Shown: positions 9,061 to 15,862 of the stretch, piece by piece
How positions within the stretch are numbered: position 1 is the stretch's first letter
Layout of the letters: every line of letters starts with the position of its first letter
Assembly (NCBI GenBank): GCA_017417465.1
Contig: JAFPZD010000141.1
Span: 1-64,000 of the forward strand
Length of the DNA stretch: 64,000 nt
Direction of reading: 5' to 3'
DNA from: Prevotella sp.
Lineage (GTDB): Bacteria; Bacteroidota; Bacteroidia; Bacteroidales; Bacteroidaceae
Position numbers and translations under genes: made by a program
The notes under the pieces: generated by a model
Seen by the model: the letters and a program-made list of their open reading frames with translations, nothing else
Told to the model about the DNA's origin: nothing
Database searches by the model: none

Positions 9061-9985
9061 CTTCATAGCCGTCATCGACGGCTCCACATCGAAGGCCACC
9101 CATCGCCATAGCTTTGTCCGCAGCAATGGCCGCTACGCCATGCAGCTGACGGCGCGCTACATCAGTCACATGCCGAAAACCACCACCTGCCACCAGTTCT
9201 GCACAGGGGTAACGGCCTACATCCACAAGCACTACCGACGCGCGTTGCTCCCACTGCTTGCCTCGCACCCCGAGGAGCGCCTCACCGCCTCCGCCATCAT
9301 CTTCAGCCGTCTCTGCTGCGAGATATGGCTCATCGGCGACTGCCACTGTCTTGTCACCCCGCTCCTTCCACTTCCCTCCGATTCCTCCCATTCCCCCCAT
9401 CCTTCCCATCCTTCCCATCCTTCCCATCCCTCCCATTCCTCCCCTCTTTCTCATTCCTCCCCTCTTTCCCATTCCTCCTCTCTCCCTTCTCCTCCCCCGC
9501 TTCCATTGTCGGGTGGGCCGGCATATTTGCCGGCATATTTGCCGGCCTCTTCCCCTCTTCCCTCCACCTACTATGACAACCCCAAGCCCTACGAGCAGGA
9601 GCTGGCCGAGCGCCGCGCTGCCATCATCGCCGCCTCCCCTGAGCCTCACGACCACTACCTCGACAACGACACCGCTCGCCAGGGCATCATCCCCCGCATG
9701 CTCGAGACCATGCAGCAGCAGAACAAGACCTACGCCGTCATCGATGGATTCCCCATCGCCGAGCAGCATGTCCGGATTGTCACACTCAATTTCCAACCCT
9801 GGGAGATCGTTCTCGCCTCCGACGGCTACCCTTTCCTCTGCCCTACGCTCGACGACTCCGAGAAACGTCTCTCCCACCAGCGCGCTACGGACCCGCTCAA
9901 CATCGGCACTTTCAAGGCCACCAAAGCTTTCGCTCGTGGCAACAACTCCTTCGACGACCGCGCCTATATACGCTTCCGGGTATAA
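8984..9985 (+). CDS. PP2C-like phosphatase-fold protein with low-complexity insertion
   Basis: A 333-aa protein with PP2C/PPM-like signatures: VIDGSTSK (about 27-34), the GDC strand motif in [10 protein letters not shown] (about 115-124) and a late VLASDGYP. This is the order of metal-binding motifs in PPM phosphatases, although the match is weak and activity is unproven. Between GDC and the conserved [13 protein letters not shown] lies about 65 aa of Ser/His/Pro-rich sequence (133-196), encoded by a 9-bp tandem repeat. I chose ATG 8984 because the in-frame sequence upstream is repeat translation. It overlaps the ygiQ end by 77 nt and is the last gene of the operon. Proteins of this kind in Bacteroidales are usually labelled hypothetical. 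Confidence 0.7.
   Translation: MQIIEQALIPKSPTKKCEDGIVVTPDFIAVIDGSTSKATHRHSFVRSNGRYAMQLTARYISHMPKTTTCHQFCTGVTAYIHKHYRRALLPLLASHPEERLTASAIIFSRLCCEIWLIGDCHCLVTPLLPLPSDSSHSPHPSHPSHPSHPSHSSPLSHSSPLSHSSSLPSPPPLPLSGGPAYLPAYLPASSPLPSTYYDNPKPYEQELAERRAAIIAASPEPHDHYLDNDTARQGIIPRMLETMQQQNKTYAVIDGFPIAEQHVRIVTLNFQPWEIVLASDGYPFLCPTLDDSEKRLSHQRATDPLNIGTFKATKAFARGNNSFDDRAYIRFRV
9381..9488 (+). repeat. 9-bp pyrimidine minisatellite x12 within the PP2C-like gene
   Basis: Twelve 9-bp units of the types ATTCCTCCC, ATCCTTCCC and CTCTTTCCC, translated in frame as SHP/SHS/PLS triplets. A second short repeat with CGGCATATTTGC at about 9521-9547 follows. The plus strand is almost purely C and T. Confidence 0.95.
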
Positions 9986-9993
9986 CAACGAAA

Positions 9994-10088
9994 AAGCCTC
10001 CCCCAACTTCTCCGAAGCAAGAGGATAAGTTAAACCTTCCACGAAGGAGGTAGCTTATCCCCTCTTTTGGAGGAGTTGGGGGAGGCCC
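9994..10088. terminator. Long imperfect palindrome between convergent genes
   Basis: The left arm begins AAGCCTCCCCCAACTTCTCC and the right arm ends GGAGTTGGGGGAGGC, with a second matched pair inside (GGATAAG with CTTATCC). It lies between the stops of the PP2C-like (+) and TRL (-) genes, so it may serve as a bidirectional terminator. The CCCCCAAC-type arms resemble dispersed palindromic repeats, so mobility is also possible. Confidence 0.6.
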
Positions 10089-10107
10089 TTCTTACACTAA
10101 TTGGGCT

Positions 10108-10407
10108 TTACTCGCCGTAGACGCGGGTGGTGTGCTTGATAAAGAGTCCAAAGAAGACGCTCTGGTCGATGTACTCCACCTGGGTCACCTTCTTGATGCC
10201 GCCATTCTCAGCAGCCTTCTTAATGTTATTCTGCTCACCCTGAGATGACCAGAGGCCAAGGAAATAGGTTGACTGGGCTTCACCTACCTTCGGACCGATG
10301 GGGCCTTTCTCGGTGAGGGCAGCGCCGCTATTGATGGTTGCACAACTGGTCAGCATGCTGACTACAAGGGCTGCTGAAGCAGCAAGGGTCATGATGTTCT
10401 TTTTCAT
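10108..10407 (-). CDS. TRL-like family lipoprotein
   Basis: A 99-aa exported lipoprotein. The signal sequence MKKNIMTLAASAALVVSMLTSC carries a lipobox ending at Cys22. The mature part shows the TRL-family pattern: GLW..QG, repeated AAENGGIKKV and a final VEYIDQSVFFGLFIKHTTRVYG. TRL proteins were named from a tRNA-associated locus; their role is not known. It probably sits in a membrane facing the periplasm. It lies 168 nt downstream of pfkA on the same strand, separated by a repeat-filled spacer that contains one arm of an 89-bp inverted repeat. Confidence 0.85.
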   Translation of the reverse strand: MKKNIMTLAASAALVVSMLTSCATINSGAALTEKGPIGPKVGEAQSTYFLGLWSSQGEQNNIKKAAENGGIKKVTQVEYIDQSVFFGLFIKHTTRVYGE

Positions 10408-10448
10408 TTTGTTTTTATGATTAGGTTACTAAACTATCTAAAGTTGAG

Positions 10449-10537
10449 TAGTAAGAAGTAGTAAAAAGGAGTTAGAAGTAGTTAGAAGTCGATAGACTTG
10501 ACGCTACGATAAACCTGAGAGGGCTATACTAATGACT
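10449..10537 (-). repeat. 89-bp inverted repeat, copy A
   Basis: It matches 13046-13134 in reverse orientation with about four mismatches by eye. It consists of a purine-rich AGTAGTAAGAAG-type array and a unique 50-nt core containing GTCGATAGACTTGACGCTA. The two copies flank pfkA-nhaD. A shorter related stretch occurs at about 15573-15605. The rest of the 10408-10575 spacer holds further TACTACT/AGTAGTA arrays able to fold on each other. Confidence 0.95.
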
Positions 10538-10575
10538 ACTTTTTACTACATTTTACTACTTCTTACTACTTCTAA

Positions 10576-11553
10576 TCAGATGCTCAGCTCATCGAGCACC
10601 TTGATAAGCTTCTTGTCGAACGGCTTGTCGGTACGGATGCACTCTGAGAAGGGCACGTAGACCACCTCGTTGTTTCGCACGCCGACCATGACGTTGCGCT
10701 GTCCCTGCTTGATGGCTTCGATAGCTCCCACACCTGTGCGGCTGGCCAGAATACGGTCATGAGCCGAAGGTGTTCCGCCACGCTGCAGGTGTCCGAGAAT
10801 ACTGACACGCACATCGAACCCGGGGAATTCCTTTTTCACACGGTCGGCATAGAAAAGGGCACCACACTTAGGACTCTCAGAGACAATGACGATACACGAT
10901 TTCTTCGACTTGCGGATGCCACGAGCCATAAAGTGTGCCAGCTGGTCCTCGTCGGTCATTTCCTCGGGAATGATGGCAGCCTCAGCACCGGCAGCAATGG
11001 CTGAGTTCTGAGCCAGGAAGCCGGCATCGCGGCCCATGACCTCGATAAAGAAGATGCGCTCGTGGGAGTTAGCCGTGTCGCGGATGCGGTCGACGCACTC
11101 CATGATAGTGTTCATCGTGGTGTCGTAGCCAATAGTAGAGTCAGTGCCATAAAGGTCGTTGTCGATGGTGCCCGGCAGGCCAATGCAGGGGAAGTCGAAC
11201 TCCATGCCGAAGTTACGTGCGCCGGTCAGCGAGCCGTTGCCGCCAATGACCACCAGTGCGTCGATCTCTTCCTTCTGACATGTCTCGTAGGCCTTCTGCA
11301 TGCCCTCCGGTGTCATAAACTCCTTCGAGCGGGCCGTCTTTAGGATGGTGCCGCCACGGTTGATGATACCGCTGACATTCTCAGTGGTGAATGCCATCAC
11401 CTCGCCTTTGATCAGGCCGTCGTAGCCACGATAGATACCCTTGATGTTAAAGCCGTTGTAAATGCCGGCACGGGTGACGGCACGGATGGCGGCGTTCATT
11501 CCCGGCGCGTCGCCTCCTGAGGTGAGCACGCCAATAGTTTTTACCTTCGACAT
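10576..11553 (-). CDS. pfkA: ATP-dependent 6-phosphofructokinase
   Basis: It phosphorylates fructose 6-phosphate to the 1,6-bisphosphate with ATP, the committed glycolytic step. The 325-aa size fits bacterial Pfk[13 protein letters not shown] is the N-terminal phosphate loop. Donor-site residues are ATP-type: GGNGS (Gly, not Asp, at the deciding site) and PGTIDND (Gly, not Lys). MGRDAGFLA follows. I chose the start at 11553 because upstream codons translate the end of nhaD in another frame. The start is only 7 nt after the nhaD stop, so the two are probably cotranscribed. The genome therefore carries both ATP- and PPi-type enzymes. Confidence 0.96.
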   Translation of the reverse strand: MSKVKTIGVLTSGGDAPGMNAAIRAVTRAGIYNGFNIKGIYRGYDGLIKGEVMAFTTENVSGIINRGGTILKTARSKEFMTPEGMQKAYETCQKEEIDALVVIGGNGSLTGARNFGMEFDFPCIGLPGTIDNDLYGTDSTIGYDTTMNTIMECVDRIRDTANSHERIFFIEVMGRDAGFLAQNSAIAAGAEAAIIPEEMTDEDQLAHFMARGIRKSKKSCIVIVSESPKCGALFYADRVKKEFPGFDVRVSILGHLQRGGTPSAHDRILASRTGVGAIEAIKQGQRNVMVGVRNNEVVYVPFSECIRTDKPFDKKLIKVLDELSI

Positions 11554-11560
11554 AGTACTT

Positions 11561-12931
11561 TTATATAAAATAGATTTCCAGCCACAAGATTCCAAGTCCG
11601 AGAAGCCAGCCCAGCAGGACCTTCCCAGAGATATTCCTAAAGTACCAACCCAGATGGATGTGTTCCATCTGCATGAGCACCAGCCCGCTTGCAGACCCGA
11701 CGGAGAGCAGACAGCCACCGACGGCAGTGCAGTAGGCTATCACCTTCCAATAGGCACCGTTCTGGGCATAGTCGCCCGCATTCCACACATCGTAGAGGGC
11801 GATGTTGGTGACAGCGATGACAAAGGCGTCGACCAAGCTGCTGAGCAATCCTGAGACGATGCCGACAATCCACAGGTTGCCAACGTTCACATCGATCCAG
11901 TCGGCCACAGCGCCCAGCACGCCCGTCTCCACGACAACGCCCATGCCCAGCATGACGCCCATCACGAAGAGCATCTGCTGAATGGCGCTGTACTGGATGG
12001 CCCTGGGAATGCGGCGTTGCGACATTTGGTCGGCCACCATCAGCTTACGGTTGAAAGCCTCGTTGACCACCCATAGCACCGACAGCACACACAGTGCACC
12101 CAGAAATGCCGGCAGGCGCGTAATGCTCAGGAATGTGGGGACAAACCAGAGGCCACCAATGCCGACGACGAGCATCATGAACCGCTGCCAGCGGTTCAGG
12201 CGTGTGTCGTCACCACGATAAGGCGCCACAAACCACTCGATATCAAGCCGACTGGGCAGCTGACGGCTGATAAGTGCCGTGGGCACCACCCACGCCACGA
12301 TGGCAGGCAGGGCCAGATAGGCCGAGAACTGGGTGGCAGTGACGGCCTCGTCGCCCCAGAGGATGAGTCCCGTGGGGTCGCCAATCACCGTGAAGCAGCC
12401 GCCACAGGTGGCAGCGAGCACGATGGCTGCACCAACCTCCATGCGCTGGCGTCGGCTCTTCACAATCTGATGCATAATGACCAGCATGACGATGGTCGTC
12501 GTCACGTTGTCGAGGTTCGCCGAAAGAATGAAGGTAGCCAGTGTGATGGTCCACAGCAGTCGGTTGGGGTTACGTGTGCGTATCCACTCACTAATGAAGT
12601 CGAAGCAGCCGTTGTTGTTCAGAATCTCGATGATCGACATCGTTGCCAGCAGGTACATCACGATGGCAGCAGCCTTGCCGACGTACTTCAGGAAAATGGT
12701 GTCGTAGATAAAGTTCTTCACCGTACGTCCCGTGCTCTCAGTGTCGCCCAGGAACTCATGATAGCTGCCCTCATGGAAACGCATTACGAAGTCAGTGCCC
12801 CACGAGATATAGACCACCCACCCCACCGCTGCAAGGAAGATGGCGATGGCAGCCTTGTTCACACCCGTCAGATGGCTTGTACCAATCAGCAGGTAGGTGA
12901 AAAGCAGGAGCAGTACGATGATGAGTGTCAT
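11561..12931 (-). CDS. nhaD: Sodium:proton antiporter, NhaD type
   Basis: A 456-aa polytopic membrane protein of the NhaD/ArsB (ion transporter) superfamily. It exchanges Na+ (or Li+) for H+ and supports pH and salt homeostasis. About 11-13 hydrophobic segments are visible. Diagnostic stretches include [16 protein letters not shown] and the [12 protein letters not shown] loop, both conserved in NhaD. It is upstream of pfkA with a 7-nt gap. The spacer before it (12932-13170) is filled with repeats and shows no clear TAnnTTTGC box, so transcription may come from the skp side. Confidence 0.92.
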   Translation of the reverse strand: MTLIIVLLLLFTYLLIGTSHLTGVNKAAIAIFLAAVGWVVYISWGTDFVMRFHEGSYHEFLGDTESTGRTVKNFIYDTIFLKYVGKAAAIVMYLLATMSIIEILNNNGCFDFISEWIRTRNPNRLLWTITLATFILSANLDNVTTTIVMLVIMHQIVKSRRQRMEVGAAIVLAATCGGCFTVIGDPTGLILWGDEAVTATQFSAYLALPAIVAWVVPTALISRQLPSRLDIEWFVAPYRGDDTRLNRWQRFMMLVVGIGGLWFVPTFLSITRLPAFLGALCVLSVLWVVNEAFNRKLMVADQMSQRRIPRAIQYSAIQQMLFVMGVMLGMGVVVETGVLGAVADWIDVNVGNLWIVGIVSGLLSSLVDAFVIAVTNIALYDVWNAGDYAQNGAYWKVIAYCTAVGGCLLSVGSASGLVLMQMEHIHLGWYFRNISGKVLLGWLLGLGILWLEIYFI

Positions 12932-12939
12932 TGGTGATG

Positions 12940-13045
12940 AGTTAGGAGGGAGGAGTTAGGAGTTAGGAGGGAGGAGTTAGGAGTTAGGAGTTCTTGCGTC
13001 CCTTTGGTAGCAAGCGAGCAGAGCTCGAACGAGGAGGATTTAGAA
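12940..13045. repeat. GTTAGGAG spacer array plus 30-bp dispersed motif
   Basis: Positions 12945-12990 are iterations of GTTAGGAG/GGAGGAG. Positions 12990-13019 are a 30-bp sequence (core TTGCGTCCCTTTGGTAGCAA) that recurs exactly, inverted, at 15630-15659 and with one mismatch over 27 bp at 25587-25613. No gene is present. Confidence 0.9.
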
Positions 13046-13134
13046 GTCATTAGTATAGTTCTCTCAGGTGTATCATAGCGTCAAGTCTATCGACTTCTAA
13101 CTACTTCTAACTCCTTTTTACTACTTCTTACTAC
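13046..13134 (+). repeat. 89-bp inverted repeat, copy B
   Basis: Inverted partner of 10449-10537, including the unique core and the TACTACTTC array. The array continues to about 13200 and enters the end of the skp gene. Confidence 0.95.
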
Positions 13135-13170
13135 TTTTAAAAACTACTTCTTACTCCTTTTTACTACTTC

Positions 13171-13797
13171 TTACTCCTTTTTACTACTTTTACTACTCAC
13201 CTTTGCCGGGGCTTCGGCCTTTGCACCGTCCTTCTTGTAGCGCTTATTCAGCCCGTTGATGACGTCCTGCGTGATGTCATACTTCTGGTCAGCGAAGAGC
13301 ACGGCAGCCTTGTTCACGATCATGTCGTACTTCTTGTCGGCATTATAGACGGTGAGGAAGTTATCAAGACTGTCCTGAAGGGCTTTCAGGAACTTGGCCT
13401 GCTCACCGGCAAGCTCGTTCTCCAAGCGGGCCTGCAGAGCCGTCAGGTTGTTCTGCTCGCGCTGAAGGGCGGCCTGTGCATTCTCAAACTGCTCGCGACT
13501 GGTGAACCCATTGTTCTGAACCTTCTGCTGGAAGTTGGCGTAGCTCGACTCAAACTCCTTGCCCTTGCGGGTCAGGGTGTTCGTCAGGTTGGCACGCTTT
13601 TTCTCAAGCGAGTCGTTCATCAGCTTGGCATACTCATACTGCGAGGTCAGCGAGTCAATCTCGACAAAAGCGATACGCATGCCTGCAGGCTCGTCACCGG
13701 CGGGCGAGGCATCCATTTTGGGACTCTGGTTGTTGCACGAAGCCATCAGTGCGCCCACGGCAGCTACTGACAGTACACGGAAAACGTTCTTTTTCAT
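13171..13797 (-). CDS. skp: OmpH/Skp family periplasmic chaperone, lipoprotein-like signal
   Basis: A 208-aa exported protein. The signal peptide at 1-21 ends in MASC, which could act as a lipobox. The body has the OmpH/Skp plan: IAFVEIDSLTSQY strand, long coiled-coil-like helices rich in Gln/Asn/Glu (about 60-140), then DNFLTVYNADKKYDMIVN. Skp-like proteins hold unfolded outer-membrane proteins in the periplasm. The final residues SSKSSKKE and the TAA stop are encoded by the flanking AGTAGTAAAAAGG repeat array, so the native C-terminus was probably replaced or extended. It lies downstream of the small membrane protein at 13836. Confidence 0.9.
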   Translation of the reverse strand: MKKNVFRVLSVAAVGALMASCNNQSPKMDASPAGDEPAGMRIAFVEIDSLTSQYEYAKLMNDSLEKKRANLTNTLTRKGKEFESSYANFQQKVQNNGFTSREQFENAQAALQREQNNLTALQARLENELAGEQAKFLKALQDSLDNFLTVYNADKKYDMIVNKAAVLFADQKYDITQDVINGLNKRYKKDGAKAEAPAKVSSKSSKKE

Positions 13798-13821
13798 TTC
13801 TTGTTGGTTTGACTATATTTT

Positions 13822-13853
13822 AGCTTTTTACTTTTTTACCTTTTTACTCTTTC
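13822..13853 (-). repeat. GTAAAAAG-type spacer array containing a stop codon
   Basis: On the minus strand this reads as iterations of GTAAAAAG/GGTAAAAAA. It supplies the last codons (RVKR) and TAA stop of the 13836 gene and most of the spacer before skp. Confidence 0.85.
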
Positions 13854-14051
13854 TTTAACTGCCAACGGACTGCGCTGCCGCATCTCACGGTCCTGGTCAA
13901 TCACGCAGTGAATGCCACGCTCGCGCATCGCCTCAGAGTCGTGAATATGCTGAGAAGAGAAGCATCCATTCTTGCGAAAAATGACTTTTACGCACAAAAA
14001 TGCTACCCCAATAGCAATTATTAACGCACCAATGACAATTATCTCAATCAT
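13836..14051 (-). CDS. Small conserved membrane protein
   Basis: A 71-aa protein with one N-terminal membrane helix (MIEIIVIGALIIAIGVAFLCVKVIF), then a soluble part with Cys and His residues (NGCFSSQHIHDSEAMRERGIHC). I recognise it as a conserved Bacteroidales protein type without a known function. I chose the start at 14051 because the longer in-frame start at 14084 would place the -7 box inside the gene. The C-terminal RVKR and stop lie in a repeat array. Confidence 0.8.
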   Translation of the reverse strand: MIEIIVIGALIIAIGVAFLCVKVIFRKNGCFSSQHIHDSEAMRERGIHCVIDQDREMRQRSPLAVKERVKR

Positions 14052-14057
14052 TTTTTG

Positions 14058-14066
14058 TACTTTTGC
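14058..14066 (+). promoter_or_regulatory. -7 box for pepD
   Basis: TACTTTTGC fits TAnnTTTGC, 54 nt upstream of the pepD ATG. It is only 5 bp from the opposing -7 box at 14071-14079, so the two divergent promoters overlap and may compete for polymerase. Confidence 0.7.
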
Positions 14067-14070
14067 GGGT

Positions 14071-14079
14071 GCAAAGTTA
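14071..14079 (-). promoter_or_regulatory. -7 box for the 14051 gene
   Basis: The minus strand reads TAACTTTGC, a match to TAnnTTTGC, 20 nt upstream of the ATG at 14051, implying a very short leader. Confidence 0.65.
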
Positions 14080-14119
14080 ATCATTAAAACTTAAACAACC
14101 TATAAACCAAACATTAAAA

Positions 14120-15571
14120 ATGAATAAAACAGCGTTAAATCCTGCTTCCGTGTTCGAGCAGTTTGCAAAGATTAACACAATCCCACGTCCTTCGAAGCGT
14201 GAAGAGAAGATGATTGAGTACCTGCAGCAGTGGGGAAAAGACCACAATCTGGACACCCGTGTTGACGAAACGGGCAACGTCATCATCCGCAAGCCGGCCA
14301 CACCAGGATTCGAGAACCGTAAGACGGTTATCCTTCAGAGTCACATGGACATGGTATGTGACAAGCTCGTCGACATTGAGTTCGACTTCGACAAGGACGC
14401 CATTCAGACCTATGTCGACGGCGAGTGGCTGAAGGCCAAAGGCACCACGCTGGGCGCCGACGACGGCATTGGCTGCGCCATCGAGCTGGCTATCCTGGAA
14501 GCTAACGACATCGAGCACGGTCCCTTGGAGTGCGTCTTCACGCGCGACGAGGAGACAGGACTGAGTGGTGCCGAGGGCATGAAGTCTGGATTTATGACGG
14601 GCGACTACCTCATCAACCTCGATTCCGAGGACGAGGGCGAGATCTTCGTCAGCTGCGCTGGTGGCCGCAACACGCAGGCCAAGTTCACGTTCGCTCGCGA
14701 AGAGGCACCTGCCGGCTCGTTCTTCCTGCGTGGGCAGCTCAAGGGTCTGACGGGTGGCCACTCTGGCGACGACATCAACAAGAAGCGCGCCAACGCCATT
14801 AAGATTCTGGGCCGTTTCCTGTTCCAGACCATGAACCGCTATGAGGGCGTGCGCCTGGCTCAGTTCCACAGCGGCAAGCTTCACAATGCTATTCCGCGCG
14901 ATGGCATGTTCGTCATTGCCGTGCCCAGTGCTGTGAAAGAGAACGTGAAGGCCGACTGGAACGTCTTCAGCGCTCAGGTCGAGGACGAGTTCCATGTCAC
15001 TGACACCCAGATGGTTTGGACCATGGAGTCGGCCGACCCCGAAACGGTCATCGAGCCCGCCGTCGCCCGCAACTTCGTGTGGGCCATTCAGGCTGTCGAC
15101 AATGGCATCTATGCCATCTGCCAGGATCCCGAGCTGAACGGCATGGTCGAGACGTCGAGCAACATCGCTGCCATCCACTCCTCGGAGACGGAACTCAGCA
15201 TTCTCTCGTCGCAGCGCAGCAATGTGATGTCGAACCTCGACAACATGTGCGCCACCATCGTCGCCACCTTCCAGCTGGCAGGCGCCGAGACCCATTCCTC
15301 CGACGGCTATCCCGCATGGAAGATGCGCGCTGAGAGCCACCTGCGCGACACCGTCGTCGACTGCTACAAGGAACTCTTCGGTAAGGAGCCCATCGTGCGT
15401 GGCATCCACGCCGGACTGGAGTGCGGACTGTTCTCCGAGCGCTATCCGCAACTCGACATGGTCAGCTTTGGCCCCACCCTCCGCGACGTCCACACGCCCG
15501 ACGAGCGTCTGCTCATCCCCACCGTCCAGATGGTCTGGGATCACCTGCTGCTTGTTCTGAAGCGACTGTAG
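14120..15571 (+). CDS. pepD: Aminoacyl-histidine dipeptidase (M20 family)
   Basis: A 483-aa cytosolic zinc dipeptidase of the M20 family (cytosol non-specific dipeptidase) that hydrolyses Xaa-His and other dipeptides. Metal-binding and catalytic motifs are in order: SHMDMVCD (His and Asp), GADDGIG (bridging Asp) and TRDEETGLSGA (general base Glu and ligand Glu). The lid domain follows, and a late HAGLECGLF supplies the last metal-site region. The length is standard. It has its own -7 box at 14058. Downstream lies a repeat-filled spacer before uvrA. Confidence 0.96.
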   Translation: MNKTALNPASVFEQFAKINTIPRPSKREEKMIEYLQQWGKDHNLDTRVDETGNVIIRKPATPGFENRKTVILQSHMDMVCDKLVDIEFDFDKDAIQTYVDGEWLKAKGTTLGADDGIGCAIELAILEANDIEHGPLECVFTRDEETGLSGAEGMKSGFMTGDYLINLDSEDEGEIFVSCAGGRNTQAKFTFAREEAPAGSFFLRGQLKGLTGGHSGDDINKKRANAIKILGRFLFQTMNRYEGVRLAQFHSGKLHNAIPRDGMFVIAVPSAVKENVKADWNVFSAQVEDEFHVTDTQMVWTMESADPETVIEPAVARNFVWAIQAVDNGIYAICQDPELNGMVETSSNIAAIHSSETELSILSSQRSNVMSNLDNMCATIVATFQLAGAETHSSDGYPAWKMRAESHLRDTVVDCYKELFGKEPIVRGIHAGLECGLFSERYPQLDMVSFGPTLRDVHTPDERLLIPTVQMVWDHLLLVLKRL

Positions 15572-15575
15572 CTAT

Positions 15576-15699
15576 ACTATAAGTTGAGTAGTAAGAAGTA
15601 GTACCTCTAACTACTTCTCGCTCGAGCTTGCTCGCTTGCTACCAAAGGGACGCAAGAACTACAGAAATTCTTCGCAGAGCGAAGCGGCAAAGCCGAGCG
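15576..15699. repeat. Composite spacer repeat after pepD
   Basis: It contains an AGTAGTAAGAAG array (15584-15605) related to the 89-bp element, the 30-bp dispersed motif (15630-15659, inverted relative to 12990-13019), and a 26-bp motif (15674-15699, with AGCGGCAAAGCCGAGCG) that recurs at 30032-30057 with one mismatch. No gene is present in 15572-15862. Confidence 0.9.
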
Positions 15700-15862
15700 G
15701 AGCGAATGCGAAACTTGTATATAATTATTGTACGCAAACATATTTTATATAATAGTGGACGTCCATCCGCGGCATGGACATCACCTACAGATGGCTATCG
15801 GCTGGCAAGTCAGGTGCTTCAGTCCTGAAACCACGTCAACACCATTTGGTTAAACAACAAGC

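Noticed and set aside
8834-10042. Long ORF on the minus strand opposite ygiQ and the PP2C-like gene
   Set aside because: It is low-complexity, has no motif, and lies opposite genes with clear motifs; high G+C content makes such shadows common.
14135-15544. Long minus-strand ORF opposite pepD
   Set aside because: Shadow of a conserved peptidase gene; composition explains the open frame.
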